From Odiellus spinosus (lineage: Eukaryota > Arthropoda > Arachnida > Opiliones > Phalangiidae), in assembly GCA_963920705.1 (NCBI GenBank), contig OY987226.1:16308501-16372500 (forward strand): a stretch of 64,000 nt of DNA. The letters are read 5' to 3'. The position numbers were made by a program, and so were the translations under genes. The first letter of the stretch is position 1; the number at the start of each line of letters is the position of its first letter. Below are positions 1 to 12,039 of the stretch, piece by piece. A model generated the notes under the pieces. The model saw only the letters and a list, made by a program, of their open reading frames with translations, ran no database searches and had not been told where the DNA came from.

Positions 1-224
1 TATTTTTATCTTGGCATTTTCCGTTTGAATAAACGCGTAATTTGTTTAATAATCAAGCTTACAATTTTATGTCTGGATAATTCGTATCCATTTGATATGT
101 CAGTTTATATAATTTGTGATTTTATATTAACAAATATTTTATCCGAGATTAAAATATCTGAAAAAATCTTAGTTATCAATTAATGAGTATCCAAAAGTTA
201 TTCGTTATCCGATTCCGAGCTTTA
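1..224 (-). mobile_element. hAT-like element, one end only, cut by the window start
   Basis: The stretch ends in TTCCGAGCTTTA, close to the CCGAGCTCTA end of the hAT-type elements elsewhere in the window. Read in reverse complement it matches the start of the element at 63633-64000: a CGGATAA box near the end, then a block containing ATACGAATTATCC. It is therefore one terminus of an older element whose other end lies outside the window. No coding sequence is visible. The family assignment rests on terminal similarity only. Confidence 0.5.
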
Positions 225-607
225 AATTTGCGTAAAGATCGATTAAAAATATTCAATGACATAGCTTATGCTTTCGTGTAGACCCTTGTATTTAAAGGAA
301 TGGTTCACCCATAAAGTTTTTTTGCCTCTAAGGGTCAATAGCACTCTTGGCAACAGAAATTTATAACTCAAAATTAATTTTTAATAATAATAATAATTTT
401 ATAGTTAAAAATAAATTTAGTATTGACGTGGCCCTTTTGCCCCTAATTCTAAACTTCTCTGTCGTGCTTGGCCAGGCTAGCAATCTGATAGGCCAATAGA
501 AATAACTTATAAACCAATGAAATGAGACTCCGAGGGGAGAGAGTCTGAGACAGTAAAGTCTAGAATCCTTCGTTTTTTAATCGGTGTTGTTTTAAAGAAA
601 GTTCAAA

Positions 608-982
608 ATGCCAAGTTGTATTATAAAAGAATGCAAAAATTTTAGTTCTCGGTTTGGACTAAGTTTTTATACGGTTCCTGATCATTTAAAGTACCCCGAA
701 CTCGCGTCAAAATGGCTAAAATATGCTAAAGAAACAGTGAAAGCCGCGTATTATACTAAGCCTTTGCCTATGAAGAAGTTGGATTACAGAGTTTGTCAGG
801 TGCAATTTTCTTTCATCTGGTCTATGTCAATTAAATTTTCGATACCGTCATTATTATTCCGCTCTTCCTGTAGTCTATCTCTAATTAAAAGTTCTTCTTC
901 CGTGTACACTGGTTCAACTTCAAACGGATCTATTCGCGGCATGACGATACTCTCCGAGAGTCCGAATCGCCGACGGAGTTAG
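608..982 (+). pseudogene. THAP zinc-finger domain fragment (transposase remnant)
   Basis: The N-terminal 67 residues or so fit the THAP C2CH signature: C4-X4-C9, 53 residues, then C63-X2. The conserved proline (P24 in YTVP), W36 and F67 are all in place. The fourth zinc ligand, normally His in CxxHF, is Gln66 here (codon CAA). That predicts a defective finger unless the reading changes by splicing; CAG/GTGCAA after codon 64 is a weak possible donor. The remaining residues, to the stop at 982, do not look like a THAP protein and overlap a plausible minus-strand ORF. THAP domains bind DNA in P-element and Kolobok transposases and in many host factors. The gene sits inside a TTAA-flanked element, so it is read as a broken transposase exon rather than a host gene. 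Confidence 0.55.
796..942 (-). CDS. Small acidic ORF in the THAP element, convergent to it
   Basis: A 48-codon reading frame on the minus strand starts at ATG 942 and stops at 796-798. Its beginning, MPRIDPFEVEPVYTEEELL, has a P-x-Y-T-E-E-E-L pattern rich in Glu, Arg and Asp, and the codon choice looks protein-like. This pattern resembles the region just ahead of the P2X7-receptor-type cytosolic domain in many invertebrate orphan proteins. The cysteine-rich part of such a domain is absent, so this is only a suggestion. Its end overlaps the last codons of the plus-strand THAP fragment. It may be the first exon or a truncated remnant of a second element-borne gene. Confidence 0.3.
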   Translation of the reverse strand: MPRIDPFEVEPVYTEEELLIRDRLQEERNNNDGIENLIDIDQMKENCT

Positions 983-1367
983 GCCTAGGCTACAGCTTAC
1001 CGGGGTTAGATGCTCCTTCAGTCGGCGTCCCGTTCGTTAGACTGGCGAGCACTGCCGTTATAACCTGTCGTCGATTTAACGTTCAAGCGCGTAGTAGTCA
1101 ACTTTACCATTGAGTAAAAGCTGAGCCAAGTTACTTTGGCCACTCAGATTATTGCCGAAATAAAAACCTTGAAGTGACGTATCGAATGCGCTCTTGCTTT
1201 ACAGGAAAGCTTCATACGGGCGCCTATGTGCCCTCAATGTAATTTGTTTTAATTGTTTATTTAAAAATATACTTAATTTTAAATTTTTTTAACACTTGAA
1301 AAATTGGTTTTGAGTTTAACTAAAGGGTTTGCAGCAAAAATATTTTAACACCGCACCATTCCTTTAA

Positions 1368-2870
1368 CAGTGGCGGAATTGTCTTCCTTACATTAGTGAC
1401 TCAAAACTAGTGTTACGTAACTAAAAATCTAAAAAATGGTGAAAATTGAAATTGAAGAAACTTTGCATTACTTAAATTATTTGTTTTCAATTATCGTTAT
1501 TTGGGTCTCATGTGCAGCGAAATAAGTCTTAAATGACATCATCTTCTTCTGATCAATACAAAATTAATGCGCTAATAATTAAGGGTGACGTATCTAGGTG
1601 ACCTTAACTCGAAATCTAGACTCCATTTCAATAGATTTAAGAAAGGGGAAAAAATTTAAAATACAAATATTTTTTTTACTAAAAAAAAACGTCTACCTCA
1701 TCTTTTAGGAAAACCCAAACTTCCCTGGCCTTCGTATATTGCTTATAGTTCGAGAAAGAGCGCTCAACCTTTTTAACATTTTAAAGCTTATTTATTCAGG
1801 TTTTTTAAGTGGGTTGAGAACGAACACCAGGGTTTACATATCCCCGAAGATCGTTGTTCGCGAAGATTCTTGTAAAAGGGTTACAGCTCAGGCGGAATTA
1901 TACACAGTGTTAAATCCATATATGATAAAAAGTAGCGCATTAAATTGGGCACGCGAATGGAAGTTAGTTTCAATTTTAAGTGTACATCTCGTATACAAGT
2001 AAGACTACATTATTTATGTTTTAGCTCTGCTTAGAGATAAAGGGGGAGACTGTAGCCTTGTATCTATTGAATATTCCAAATGATTATCATTATAGAGCGA
2101 TACCAGGCCGACCTTTACTAACTAAAGACGGGAGAGAAAAAGTGTAAAACAATAACAAAATTCAGTATGTACAAATCTAAACCCACCTTTATATCTAACA
2201 ATTTTTCTTGTGGAATATAAAGTACCTATCTACCTATTTAATGAAATTTCGTCGTGAAACGAGCTAAGTTACGTCAATTTCCCTTGAGAGAATCTTTATT
2301 TAAACTTGACTCGTATTCAATTTTGGAAATTCAGTACATACAAACTTAAGTTTAACCTTTATTTCGCAAAAAAGTGGAAGAAAAACCGTCCGCTTAGCTT
2401 TACACGTAATGAAATTTCAGGTTGATTTCGAATGAAACAGAAGTTTATTTTATCCAGGAAATGAGATTTTAAATATCAAGCACTGAATGCAACGTTGTTC
2501 AAAACTGTTTCTCTGTAGGGTTTGAGAGATGCAAAGAATAACTTGTACATGTAGTTAACTTCTAATTAACATGATTTAGTTTAATTATATTAAAGATAGC
2601 AACGCGATGCACTTTCTTCGGGGATTCTGGAAACATAATTTTATTCGATTAATTGTAAATTACTCTAAAATGAAAAAATATCAAATAAGCCACACTTATG
2701 TCAAATCCATTAACCACCTTAAGGTGTAGGTGTACTTATAGGCTTAACAATCTTGTTACCATTAAATTTGTTACCTATAGGCTCCATGGTAAATAGTAAG
2801 GTAGTATATATATTTAGTAGAAGGTAGTCATGGAATCACCATGTAAAAAACATGTTCAAGAAATTTTCGA
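1368..2870. other. AT-rich stretch without a supportable gene
   Basis: Small reading frames here, such as one ending at 2002, have no recognisable domain, splice context or codon bias. A phrase like ATTCAGTAnnTACAAA occurs near 2160 and 2330 and again near 14040, hinting at old dispersed-repeat debris. Confidence 0.5.
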
Positions 2871-2879
2871 AATGTTTAG

Positions 2880-3275
2880 ACACGTACGTTTTGGTGTTTA
2901 AATTTTCTGAAGTTTGCTAATATTGGAAAACAAGTAAATATAAATTCGGGCCAATCTTATTATTTCTGCCTTCAACAGCGCTTATAATGTTTTAACATTA
3001 AAATAATTGGCCGTCGTTTGATGCCGAAGACGTTAATTGGCAATCAACCGCCGGCCTCTTCTTTTAATGTTAGGACAATACAAGAGCTGTGAAAGGCTTA
3101 AATAATATGATTGGGCCGAATTTATATTTACATTTACTCAATAAACTTTAGTAAACTTTAAAAATTAATTTGAACACCAAAACGTGTCTAAAAATTACGG
3201 TTTTTTTGGCATGGTCATTGCGAAAATAACTTCAAAAGCTGTTCCATTTTTAGCTCCAAGCTTCACTTTAAAAAT
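2880..3275. mobile_element. TTAA family 2 element (GGGAAACTTGGAGC ends), left arm truncated
   Basis: This aligns along most of its length with the complete copy at 58802-59244. Both carry AAATTCGGGCCAATC, the block CCTTCAACAGCGCTT, a central inverted AACATTAAAA, and the right arm AAAAGCTGTTCCATTTTTAGC. The extreme left arm is missing, and the right end is diverged (CCAAGCTTCACTTTAAA instead of CCAAGTTTCCCTTTAAA). Confidence 0.6.
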
Positions 3276-3289
3276 AGCGAACTTTCGAC

Positions 3290-6200
3290 CTGCCTCGAGG
3301 TCATTTTTATGCCTGAAGAATCCTTCGAGGCAGCTCGAAAGCTCACTGTCTTTTAATTAAAGATAATTTTTTTATCCCTGAGTACATTCTTTTAAATATG
3401 TACTATCTCGTTACCATTATTTACGAATTGTACACGCTATATTCGTAAAGAAGTGGTATATTTTTGGAATCCTTATTCTTTCTTTAACTTAAATATTTTT
3501 GAGCCTATTGCATCTTTTGGTTGGAACCAGTAGTATTGCTTTTTCTAAGAAGGTAAAGCATTTTTGCGTGCCTTTCTCGCTTTCTTTTTTAAGATCTTCA
3601 GTCAAATTTATTTATTAAGATGCCGGGGCAAGCCAGCTGTCTTGTATTTTTTTAGTTTTTTTTTTTTTTATTTCAAAATTAAACCAGAAGCTTACTTGGA
3701 AAATAATTGAAGTTTATTCAACTACATGGGGTGACTTATACAGCTAGATTACTATAAGGAAAAAAAAAGCCGAAATAGCGAAACTATACTTGAATCTAAG
3801 CTTCTGCTTAAAAACTTCAATGAGAAGTTTTTTTCATTCATAATTTTGAGGCTTAAATCTTTAAAGTGGTTCAAGCGGTTTCGTCTGTTAAATTACCCAA
3901 ATCCTTATGGAGAAATGATGTCTTAGACCTCTGGCCACCGAGGGCTATTTTTTGACACATTACTAGAGCCACGTGGCTACTGGATCTATCTAGATTGCGA
4001 GGTTCGAGTTTGGTTATTATGTCTAGTGTAAGGGGTACTAAAATTCCTCTTAATTATACACCTTGAAATATTTTCGTATGATTCTATTAAAACTCTGGTT
4101 TCTAACAAATTGAAAAACATTGCTGCATTGGCGAAATTAGGCTTGAAGACATTTTATATTTTATTTCAAAAATACTATATTGCTGATACCAATGAGAGTT
4201 CTTTAAAATGTCGCCTGAACTGAAAGAGATGTTTATTAGAAATAGCCAGCTAATTTTATGCGATGTTCTATTGCCATCCATCAGCAATAGAGCAACTCAC
4301 TTTTCTGGAAGATTTTTCCAGTCTAAATATCTTCGAAATGGATTTAGGCTTAGTGTGTCTAGTTCGCGACTTATTTTAACAATCCAAATCGATCAAAAAT
4401 AACTTATCAGAATCTTGTATCCCTTAAAAAGGCCATTTGTAATATCCAGCGTAAAATACCAAAATGAATTCTCTAAATGTCGTTTTATAAAGATTCCCTT
4501 CTGATATAATTGGCATACTGCATTTTCTAACAATTGAATTTAATTTTGTTTTGAAATTAAATGTTTTCAAAAAGTTTAGCGAAAAAAAAACTAAATTTGT
4601 CCGATTTTGCCCAATTTTTTTTTTTTATCTCACTAAATTCACTGTAATACAGATGTCCTCGCAAAATTTAATATAAATACCTAACTTGTAGTCAAATAAT
4701 CTTCGTATATCATTCTGTCATTCCTCGGGCCAGAAAAATAATTGCTTTCATCAAAAATTAATTTAGACTCGCTTTCGAGACAGTCTGCGGATCTACTCCA
4801 ACTTTAACAATATGATGCAGACTTCAATGGGAATTAGCAATATATAATATACATAGTTTTCACTAAAGGGAGTAGATGCCGTTCCCCCATTGTTGCCAAC
4901 CATTTGTGAGTGCAAACTGAAGCAGAGAGAAATGCTAGCACTCACAAGCTCCTGGCAACCCTGCAATAAAAGTAAAGCTGGGAAGGAGGGGTAAAATTTT
5001 CGTTTGCCCCTTAAACGAAAACTATGCATTCTGTTAATGAGTTTTTAACTAGAGCTCATGAAACCGCCTCGGCTTTGATCATTTTCCTATATTCACTTGA
5101 ACAAAAGTACTTATTGGAATTTGTATACAACTTTTATTAATTAGATAGATCCACTTAATTAGTGTCCTGAGTGGGTGAAAAGTTCATGATTAAATATTAA
5201 ACCGTCTTATGGTTTCCAACAAATATAACAATTTTCCATGGAACCAAAATTAAAAAGGTCTAACCCATTTGATTGACATATCTTTAGTCAATCATTCAAA
5301 GAATAATTCCTTTGGTTTGGCACCCATAGTAATTTTTTCTTTCATTTGCTCATCGTACACTCAACCCCAATCATTGTCATCAGTCAATTACTTTCCTCGA
5401 ATTGCGCCAACTTGTGAATAAAATTCTTGAACCCACGCGTATTTTTTTCAATCTTTACCGCGAAGTCTCAAGAACCAAAATATTATTTTTTTCCCCTCAA
5501 TTTCTTAATAACCTTATAGTGTCATCGTCTGGCCAAATTACGAATATTAAACGATGACGTAGGTGAATTTCCTGGTTTATGTACTTGAAAATTCGTCCCC
5601 CTTTTCAATTTTCCAACGAAAACCTTGTATCTTGGTTAATATTAACGCTACAACTTCCCTACATCTCGCTTCAATCATCGGTTATGCCAGTTTATTTATT
5701 GAACTCCCACGCTAAGTTAACTTAACGGTTTTTTAGTCTTAAAGCGTAGCGTAGGTGAAGGCTTGTAACTGTGTTATTTAAACCATATTATGTTGTAAAG
5801 GGATTTCTATTCGCGTTATGGTAAAGTTTTATAATGGAAAATAAATATGAGAAAGTATTTAAACTTCATGGGAGGCAACTATAAGAGGGAATCTTCCGGG
5901 CCAAAAAACCCTAAATAAAATTACAAGGAGGCGGTGTTTTTGACTAAGGGTAATTTCGTATTTTTTTCTGGTAACATTTGAAGACATTTTTACGTGGGTT
6001 TTTATATTGTGACTTGGTCTATATAGATTATTGTCAAAAAAAAGGGGGCAATAGACTTGGCTTAGGCTTATATAACTGAGCGTGTTAACCAATCATTAAT
6101 TTCCTCTGTCCTAAGTTTTGTCTCGTTCAATCTTGTAATTCGTCCTTAAACGAAAGATAGCGAATAATAATAACTGAGCCTTCTTAAAGTGAAGCTTTCA

Positions 6201-6360
6201 CAGTTTCAAATGGAATCGGACTAGCATTTTCGTAAAGATATTCCAAAAATTCGTTCCAAAAATAAAAAAAGCCACCGGATTGAAAACTTTTTCGAAATTC
6301 CATTTATTATAAAGATCCCCTTGTGAAGATATGAATTCCAAAGCGGGTCATAGAATATTC
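3290..6360. other. AT-rich stretch without a supportable gene
   Basis: Only short ORFs occur, several overlapping on opposite strands (for example 4102-4402), which is typical of non-coding DNA. No repeats, RNA genes or convincing splice-bounded exons were recognised. Confidence 0.5.
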
Positions 6361-6366
6361 TATTAA

Positions 6367-6939
6367 AGGGAGAATGCAACCTAACAAGTGATTTTTTTTT
6401 TTAACGATTCCTTATCGTATAGGCCTACTCCACCAGTTTAAAAAACTACAAACCAATATTAAACTAGAAATAAATTAAAAACTTCTCATCAAAATAGGCT
6501 TAGCTGGACTCATGGAGGTCCTGCATTCCTCATATAAGGGCCATGGATCAATTTCATTGATCGCTAGTCCCTATGTGGGGAGGTCAGGATCTCCAGGAAT
6601 CCCACTAAGCCTATTTTCCGGATAAGTTTTAAATTTATTTCTAGTTTAATATTTGTTTGTAAATATTGTTAGAGCTCGGCGTTTGGACAAAATTATTCAT
6701 AAATAACGGTTATTCATTTATTTATGAATAAAAATCGATATTATTCAGTAAATTATTCGCGATAACATGCTTTTATCATAGGCTCCCCGTGGGTAATTTC
6801 AAATTATGAATAAAGATAAAACAAACGGATATTTTCTTGTCCAAACGCCGAGCTCTAAATATTGTTACTATTGGATTAGGCCTATTTAAACGATAAGGAA
6901 TCGATAAAAAATCTCTTGTTGTTAGGTTGCATTCTCTCT
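6367..6939. mobile_element. TTAA family 1 foldback element, copy A (interrupted)
   Basis: TTAA flanks the body at 6363-6366 and 6940-6943. The left end reads AGGGAGAATGCAACCTAAC and the right end is its inverse, GGTTGCATTCTCTCT. Long inner arms are also inverted: CGATTCCTTATCG, TAGGCCTA, ATATTAAACTAGAAATAAA, and AATAGGCTTAGC near the centre. The arms converge on a short unique core. A 188-bp hAT-type element is inserted in the right arm at 6670-6857; without it the element would be about 377 bp plus one 8-bp duplication. No coding capacity. Confidence 0.85.
6670..6857. mobile_element. hAT-type MITE nested in the TTAA element
   Basis: The ends TAGAGCTCGGCGTTTGGACA are perfect inverted repeats over at least 20 bp. 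The 8-bp direct repeat AATATTGT flanks it at 6662-6669 and 6858-6865. TAGAG termini with 8-bp target duplications are the hallmark of the hAT superfamily. At 188 bp and with no ORF, it depends on a transposase supplied in trans. The perfect termini and clean duplication suggest it is young relative to its host element. Confidence 0.85.
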
Positions 6940-6943
6940 TTAA

Positions 6944-8100
6944 TGGTGGAACGAAAAAGAAAATCGATATTATGATGGTGAAATTTTTTATTTTAAAAAT
7001 CGGCGCTCGATCTCTTCGTATGATATCGTTTTTCGAAATAAATCCCCGACGCTGACGCTGTTGCAGATTTGAAATTCGAGATCCTCTTTTTCTATTTCGT
7101 CATTCAAAAATTGTGTGTCGCGCTTGAATGGGTCGCGTGTCAACTGACGCGTGCCTAAACGTTTCTATCATATCCAGATATCGTATCATAGGACCATCAG
7201 CGGAGATATGTATAATGGATGCTGTATAAAAAATGAGCGGTTTCCTTCGTGGTTCTAGCTTGGTCATATGACTGATTTGATTTTATTTCTGTTCGGTCTT
7301 TCTTTATCATTGATGCGGAACCTTGTTTTGTAAAGGGAAAGTTCAACGAAGAATTATATTTAAAGGGTTATAAGGTATTTAATTTACAAGGATACACTGA
7401 AACTTAACTAATTAATAAAGTCGGAGAAAATAAATATATTTAATAGTTAAGTTACAGTAGGGATTTTAAAATATTATTTAAAGCAATGTAGTTCACCGTA
7501 ACAAAAATATTTCGTCGTATGAAATGAAAAGTTAACTGAAATAATTGATTATTTAATTAATTTACTCTCGGGAGAATGAGATGCATTTCATTACCCACCA
7601 ATTAGCTAACCTCCTAAGATCTCATACCCAGCTTAAGCTTAGATCATACTTATTTATGTATGACCATAGCCTCCAGGCGACAACTGAGAATATTTTGCTT
7701 GATTTGAAAATCTCTCTTTGATTGCGAATCCTGTTGTTTTTTATCCTGGAATGTAAACCGAATTACGTATTAACATTTTGTATTAATTTATCAATCATGG
7801 TGATTTAGTTAATTTAATATATTAGACTTATACTTGATGTTTTAACCCTCAAAAATTTAATTTTATTAGGGGCCTTTGTTTGTTTTGTTGGGTTGAAAAT
7901 GAATGTGTGCTCACCAAAAATTGAAGTTTTTAAGAATTAAATCAAGAATTATGAGTCTCATTAATTTAAATAACTACTTGGCCAGTTTCAAATCTAATAA
8001 CTTCTCTATTACTCTCGAATTCCTATTTATGTTGCATATATTAAACATTATCACAATTTTTGGACAAGAAAACACTGCACTTGATTAATAATAAAAAATG
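6944..8100. other. AT-rich stretch without a supportable gene
   Basis: A slightly GC-richer patch occurs around 7000-7210. No conserved peptide or RNA was recognised in any frame. Confidence 0.4.
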
Positions 8101-8104
8101 TATA

Positions 8105-8209
8105 TTCACTCGCACGACAACGTTTCGAAGTTCACACTTCATCATCAGGTCTGCTAATGCTGACCTGATGATGAAGTGTTAACTTCGAAACGTATGTCGT
8201 GCGAGTGAA
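8105..8209. repeat. Near-perfect palindrome with hammerhead-like core on both strands
   Basis: The arms 8105-8151 and 8162-8209 are reverse complements with about three differences, around a 10-nt loop. On the plus strand the right arm reads CTGATGA (8165-8171), one T, GAAGT-GTTA-ACTTC (stem-loop II), GAAA (8187-8190), then a two-pair stem III and GTC (8196-8198). This is the order of a type I hammerhead ribozyme core. The left arm carries the same motif on the minus strand. Helix I pairs for only about two bases, so activity is doubtful. Such hammerheads are known in the terminal repeats of Penelope-like retroelements, and this may be an inverted pair of their tails. Confidence 0.5.
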
Positions 8210-8214
8210 TAAGT

Positions 8215-10680
8215 GTTTCGATTTTTAATTGAGTTTAGTGTTTCTTTGATATGTTGAAAAATAGTTATAATAACTTCTTATTGAGACGTTTGAGACTTTT
8301 ACTTTGATTGAAATAAGATCTTCGTTCTCGATGCAACGGAGGATATTGATCAGATATGATTGAATATTCTATTATTTTCAAGATGCTGTAGTATTGTTAT
8401 TATTGCATATTGTGGGTGGTCGGCTATTCGAATAGGATATTGATATAAGTATGGTCAGTTTTTGCGGGTTGTCGCGTCAATTCCGCGGTGATTCGTGACG
8501 AATCGTTTCGTTACGCTTGTCTTGAAAATTGTTATTAGTAAGTTAGTGAACTAGAACCAAGAACTCACGTTGACTGATCGAGATATACGCAAACCCACCT
8601 TCTAACCATCATTTAACTGTAAAATCTAGATACAAATTGAGAAGTATATAGACAGGTTTTAACTTCTCCACCGTGTTATATCATCAATATTCATAAATTG
8701 GGATAATTCGTGCTCGGTATTAATGGCCATGCATTATGGTCATTTAGATTGATAAGTCAAACGAAGAAGGTGTAGGACTAGGTATACACTAACAAATTTA
8801 TTTCAGGTTACGGGTATAATTAGACAAACAACTTGACTCGATGTCATTTTTTTTTTTTAATTTGGTCCAATTTTGTTGAATTCAGGTTTTTTCATTTTTA
8901 TCTATTGCTCGAGCTCTATTGTGATTTTTCAATTTGGACGCATGTTTACCAAATTAGAACATTTGTCCTTATTATGTAAGCCTATTTCTTTCATTATTCT
9001 ATGGCGGCACATTGCAATGAAAAGTCAAACCGCAAATTTATTAAATTTCCAATGAATAAATTTTTAGTTTGACGCGAGATGACGTTCATAAGCGTCACAG
9101 ATCTCACAACGCTGCGCTATATAAGCATTGTCCGGTAATTTTGTTAAATGTCCGATAACTTTAGGATTTTTAAGGGGGTTACTGGACATTTGTCCAATAA
9201 AAAAAAATCTTATTTCCGTCCCTGTTTGCAAACATTTCGCTAAAGTCGTAAGAACTGGAAACCGTTTTTGAGTACACGAGTTATCCATTGTGTCATTCAT
9301 AGTCTCTGTGAGGGAGTCCGCGACTAGTTACGTTATACGACATTTGACTACAGATAATCGACTGCACTGTAGGACCCCCGTGTGTCCCTTATCTTAACGA
9401 TTGGTGCTAGGGCTTCCTTGGTGGGTGTCCATATAGCTTTCACGAATCGAAACTTCAATCGCAGGTACCGCTCTCTTCCGAGCTCTATCGAACGCGACAC
9501 GATGGCCTAGAATCTAATCTAATATGGCGCTCGCCCTACCTTAAATACGTTTTGCTAATAAGATAATCTTACATATCGACAATTATCTTTAAAGACATTC
9601 CGCTTCTGCTGTTCAGGATGAGTTTGCATAATTAGAAAAGGCGAGATGGACTGATAATATATCATATATTATTAGTTATATTACGACCTTTGGGTGGGCC
9701 TTCATTGGTTCCTTGCTAAAAAATGACTGTAATGTTCTTATATTGATACACTTTTTTCCCCGCGATTTTTCCATCCTAAGTATTTTTAACTGTATTTTCC
9801 ATCTTTCCTATATGTTCTGCTAAATTTTAATACTCTTATAATCTCTTATATTTCAACTTGAATATCAAGCGAATAATATTTTCCAAAGAAAATAACATTT
9901 TCCCCTTTAATATAATTAAAATAGCCTGCAAAATTCCATAATATTTAATCCATGTTACCGTATTTAATCCATGTACCGCACGTACAACCAAACCAGTGAC
10001 GAGACTATTTTCTATGACATTTTGAAGGCTTGGCTAAAATACGTTAAAAACAGACGACACATTAAACACGGTTCTTAAATTAATGAACTATGTTAACATG
10101 TATTTCTTATATTTTTCCATAAATTTCTAAATTTTTTCCTCTGTATTGCCTAAAGAATATTATATTTTCATATTTTCCGGGGTCGGTCTTATAATGATAT
10201 CAAATTTGAAATTGAATTTACGTCAGTTCAGTTTTCGTCTCTATATATGCTTGTTATGTCGTGATTAACCGACTAAGCATTCTTTACTGAAGAACCCCGT
10301 TATTTTAATGATGACCCCCGATATCAAAGCTAAAATACGGCAATCAATTACCCTGGTGGCAAACCTTGCAATCATTTGCTGACCCCTCAAAAGTTGGGGG
10401 GGGGGGGCTAGTCTTCCTTTAGGTTTAGGCGGTCAACTATCGATTACGATATAAGGGATAGAAGTAAAAAGAAATAATGGTGGTTCTATTGGAGGAAGGA
10501 TTACTCGTAGAGGTGGTTGTTAATCCTTTTAGTTGTTGTTTTGTGTGGCTTCGTATATGGATTTATTGGGAGAATTATTTAAAATATCGCCGCATAACTC
10601 TGCGGTTGAAGTGGGCGGTGGGTCTAAATACGAATCGATTCCTGATAATAATTTAAAGTGAGACAGACGCCTTTTTATTT
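8215..10680. other. AT-rich stretch, no convincing gene
   Basis: A 78-codon minus-strand frame ends near 9064 next to a GC-richer patch (9300-9540). It begins MNDTMDNSCTQKRFPVLTTL and loosely recalls the FPxLxxLAK region of hAT-family transposases, but the match is too weak to name it. A G9 tract lies at about 10397-10405. Nothing else stands out. Confidence 0.35.
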
Positions 10681-10689
10681 TCGAAGGCA

Positions 10690-10859
10690 TAGAGATCGGG
10701 TTTTGGACAAAATAATCCACAACCATCAGTTAATCATAAAAAAAATAATTGGAAAATTATTCGCAATTACATTGGATTTATCATAGACTTTCCTCGAAAA
10801 GTTTTAAGTTATGAAAAAAGATAAAATAATCAAATTTCTTGTCCAAACCCCGATCTCTA
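10690..10859. mobile_element. hAT-type MITE, second copy of the short family
   Basis: The ends TAGAGATCGGG...CCCGATCTCTA are inverted, and the 8-bp duplication CGAAGGCA flanks it at 10682-10689 and 10860-10867. The interior resembles the nested copy at 6670-6857 (TTTGGACAAAAT, ATTATTCGC, TTTATCATAG, GATAAAATAA, CTTGTCCAAAC). It has no ORF. Confidence 0.85.
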
Positions 10860-11078
10860 CGAAGGCAACTGTGTAATATGTATTTTTTTCATACTGTTAA
10901 AAATCAAGATTATAAATTTTTCCGCACACCTTTAGATTGACGCGTTCGAAAGAAACTTTAAAATTAAACTCTTTTCAATTAATAATGGGATTTCATGATT
11001 AAGTAACGTCATTAACTATAACGTTAAATAAAATGCCGATATCCCTATATGTAGGAACTCACGAGAATCAATTTATAG

Positions 11079-11150
11079 GTTCTATAATAGCCACGCGAAC
11101 GTAGTGATGACGTAGTATGGCGGGGAATTTTCATTTTAAATAATTTTCGA
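11079..11150. repeat. Dispersed repeat with ATAGCCACGCGA and GATGACGTAGTA
   Basis: About 70 bp match the stretch at 17217-17285, and more weakly 43257-43318: TCTATAATAGCCACGCGA, then TGATGACGTAGTA, then an AT-rich tail ending TTACGAA or TTTCGAA. TGACGTA resembles a CREB/ATF half-site. The boundaries are unknown. Confidence 0.5.
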
Positions 11151-12039
11151 AGTTAGTGATTTTAAAATATTTTTTATTGTCCTGAAATATTTTCAAGAGT
11201 ATATGAAAAGCCCTCTTTTTATTGCAATTTAACAACTCTTAAGTTAGATAATTCGAAATTTGAATTGAAATTTCACCTAAGTTTGTCGTGGGTTTCTGAC
11301 CTCTTTCTTCGTGATTATATTCTGATTTTATATACAATAAATTTAAACAAAGGGAACATTTGGTATAAATTTTGAATTGGAATGTAAATTTTCCCTTTCG
11401 ACCTCCATAAGACAAGCTGCATTGAAATTCTAATTCACTAAGTTAAATTTATTATTTTTCTTCTATATATCGCGAGCCAGCGGCTTTAAAGATCCTTTGT
11501 TTTAAGGAACCCAATTTTGCATAATTTCCCAATTTTCTTTCGTATTTACTATACAAATCTAAGCAACATTATATAAATTAGATAACTTAAGAACTTAATT
11601 CTGATATAATATTTGGAAAGGGTAAATTAATAAATTTGTACCTGGTTATGTTCAAGTTATAGGAATAGAACAATAATATAATATATTTAAATACATATTG
11701 CTGGTAATTGTAATGGCTAACTAGCAAGACTAGTATTAGGGCGATCAAAAAATTTGAGCAATTCAAATTTTCAAGTGATTCTGTCACCGGTTTTTCATAC
11801 TTTTAAAACCTATGTTCAAAACCTGGCATTGATAAGCGTCCTCTTACGGTTACCAGTGACAAACATAACCACGTGCAATTCTGCCTATTCATAATCAAAA
11901 AAAGCCACGCACGATGTTTTGTTAGTTCCTACCTTTTCCACTATTTGCCGTTAAAGGATAATGCGTAGATATTAATGATGTTTCTCGAAATCCGTGTAAA
12001 ATGAAAAATAATAATATATTTTAATCAAAATTGAAAGGA

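Larger units (their letters stand above)
296..1363. mobile_element. TTAA-flanked element carrying a THAP exon (Kolobok-like)
   Basis: The body is flanked by TTAA at 292-295 and 1364-1367. Its ends are inverted: left AGGAATGGTTCACCC, right (reverse complement) AGGAATGGTGCGGTG. The first 9 bp match exactly, and weaker pairing extends inward. The 1068-bp interior is more GC-rich than its surroundings and holds a THAP-type zinc-finger fragment on the plus strand and a small convergent ORF on the minus strand. TTAA target duplication is known for piggyBac and Kolobok transposons, and THAP domains occur in Kolobok and P-element transposases. The combination favours a decayed or internally deleted Kolobok. 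No DDE catalytic region is present, so it is non-autonomous. Confidence 0.6.

Noticed and set aside
9064-9300. A 78-codon minus-strand ORF resembling a hAT transposase fragment
   Set aside because: Only a short FPxLxxLAK-like phrase is similar; no dimerisation motif or catalytic residue is present.
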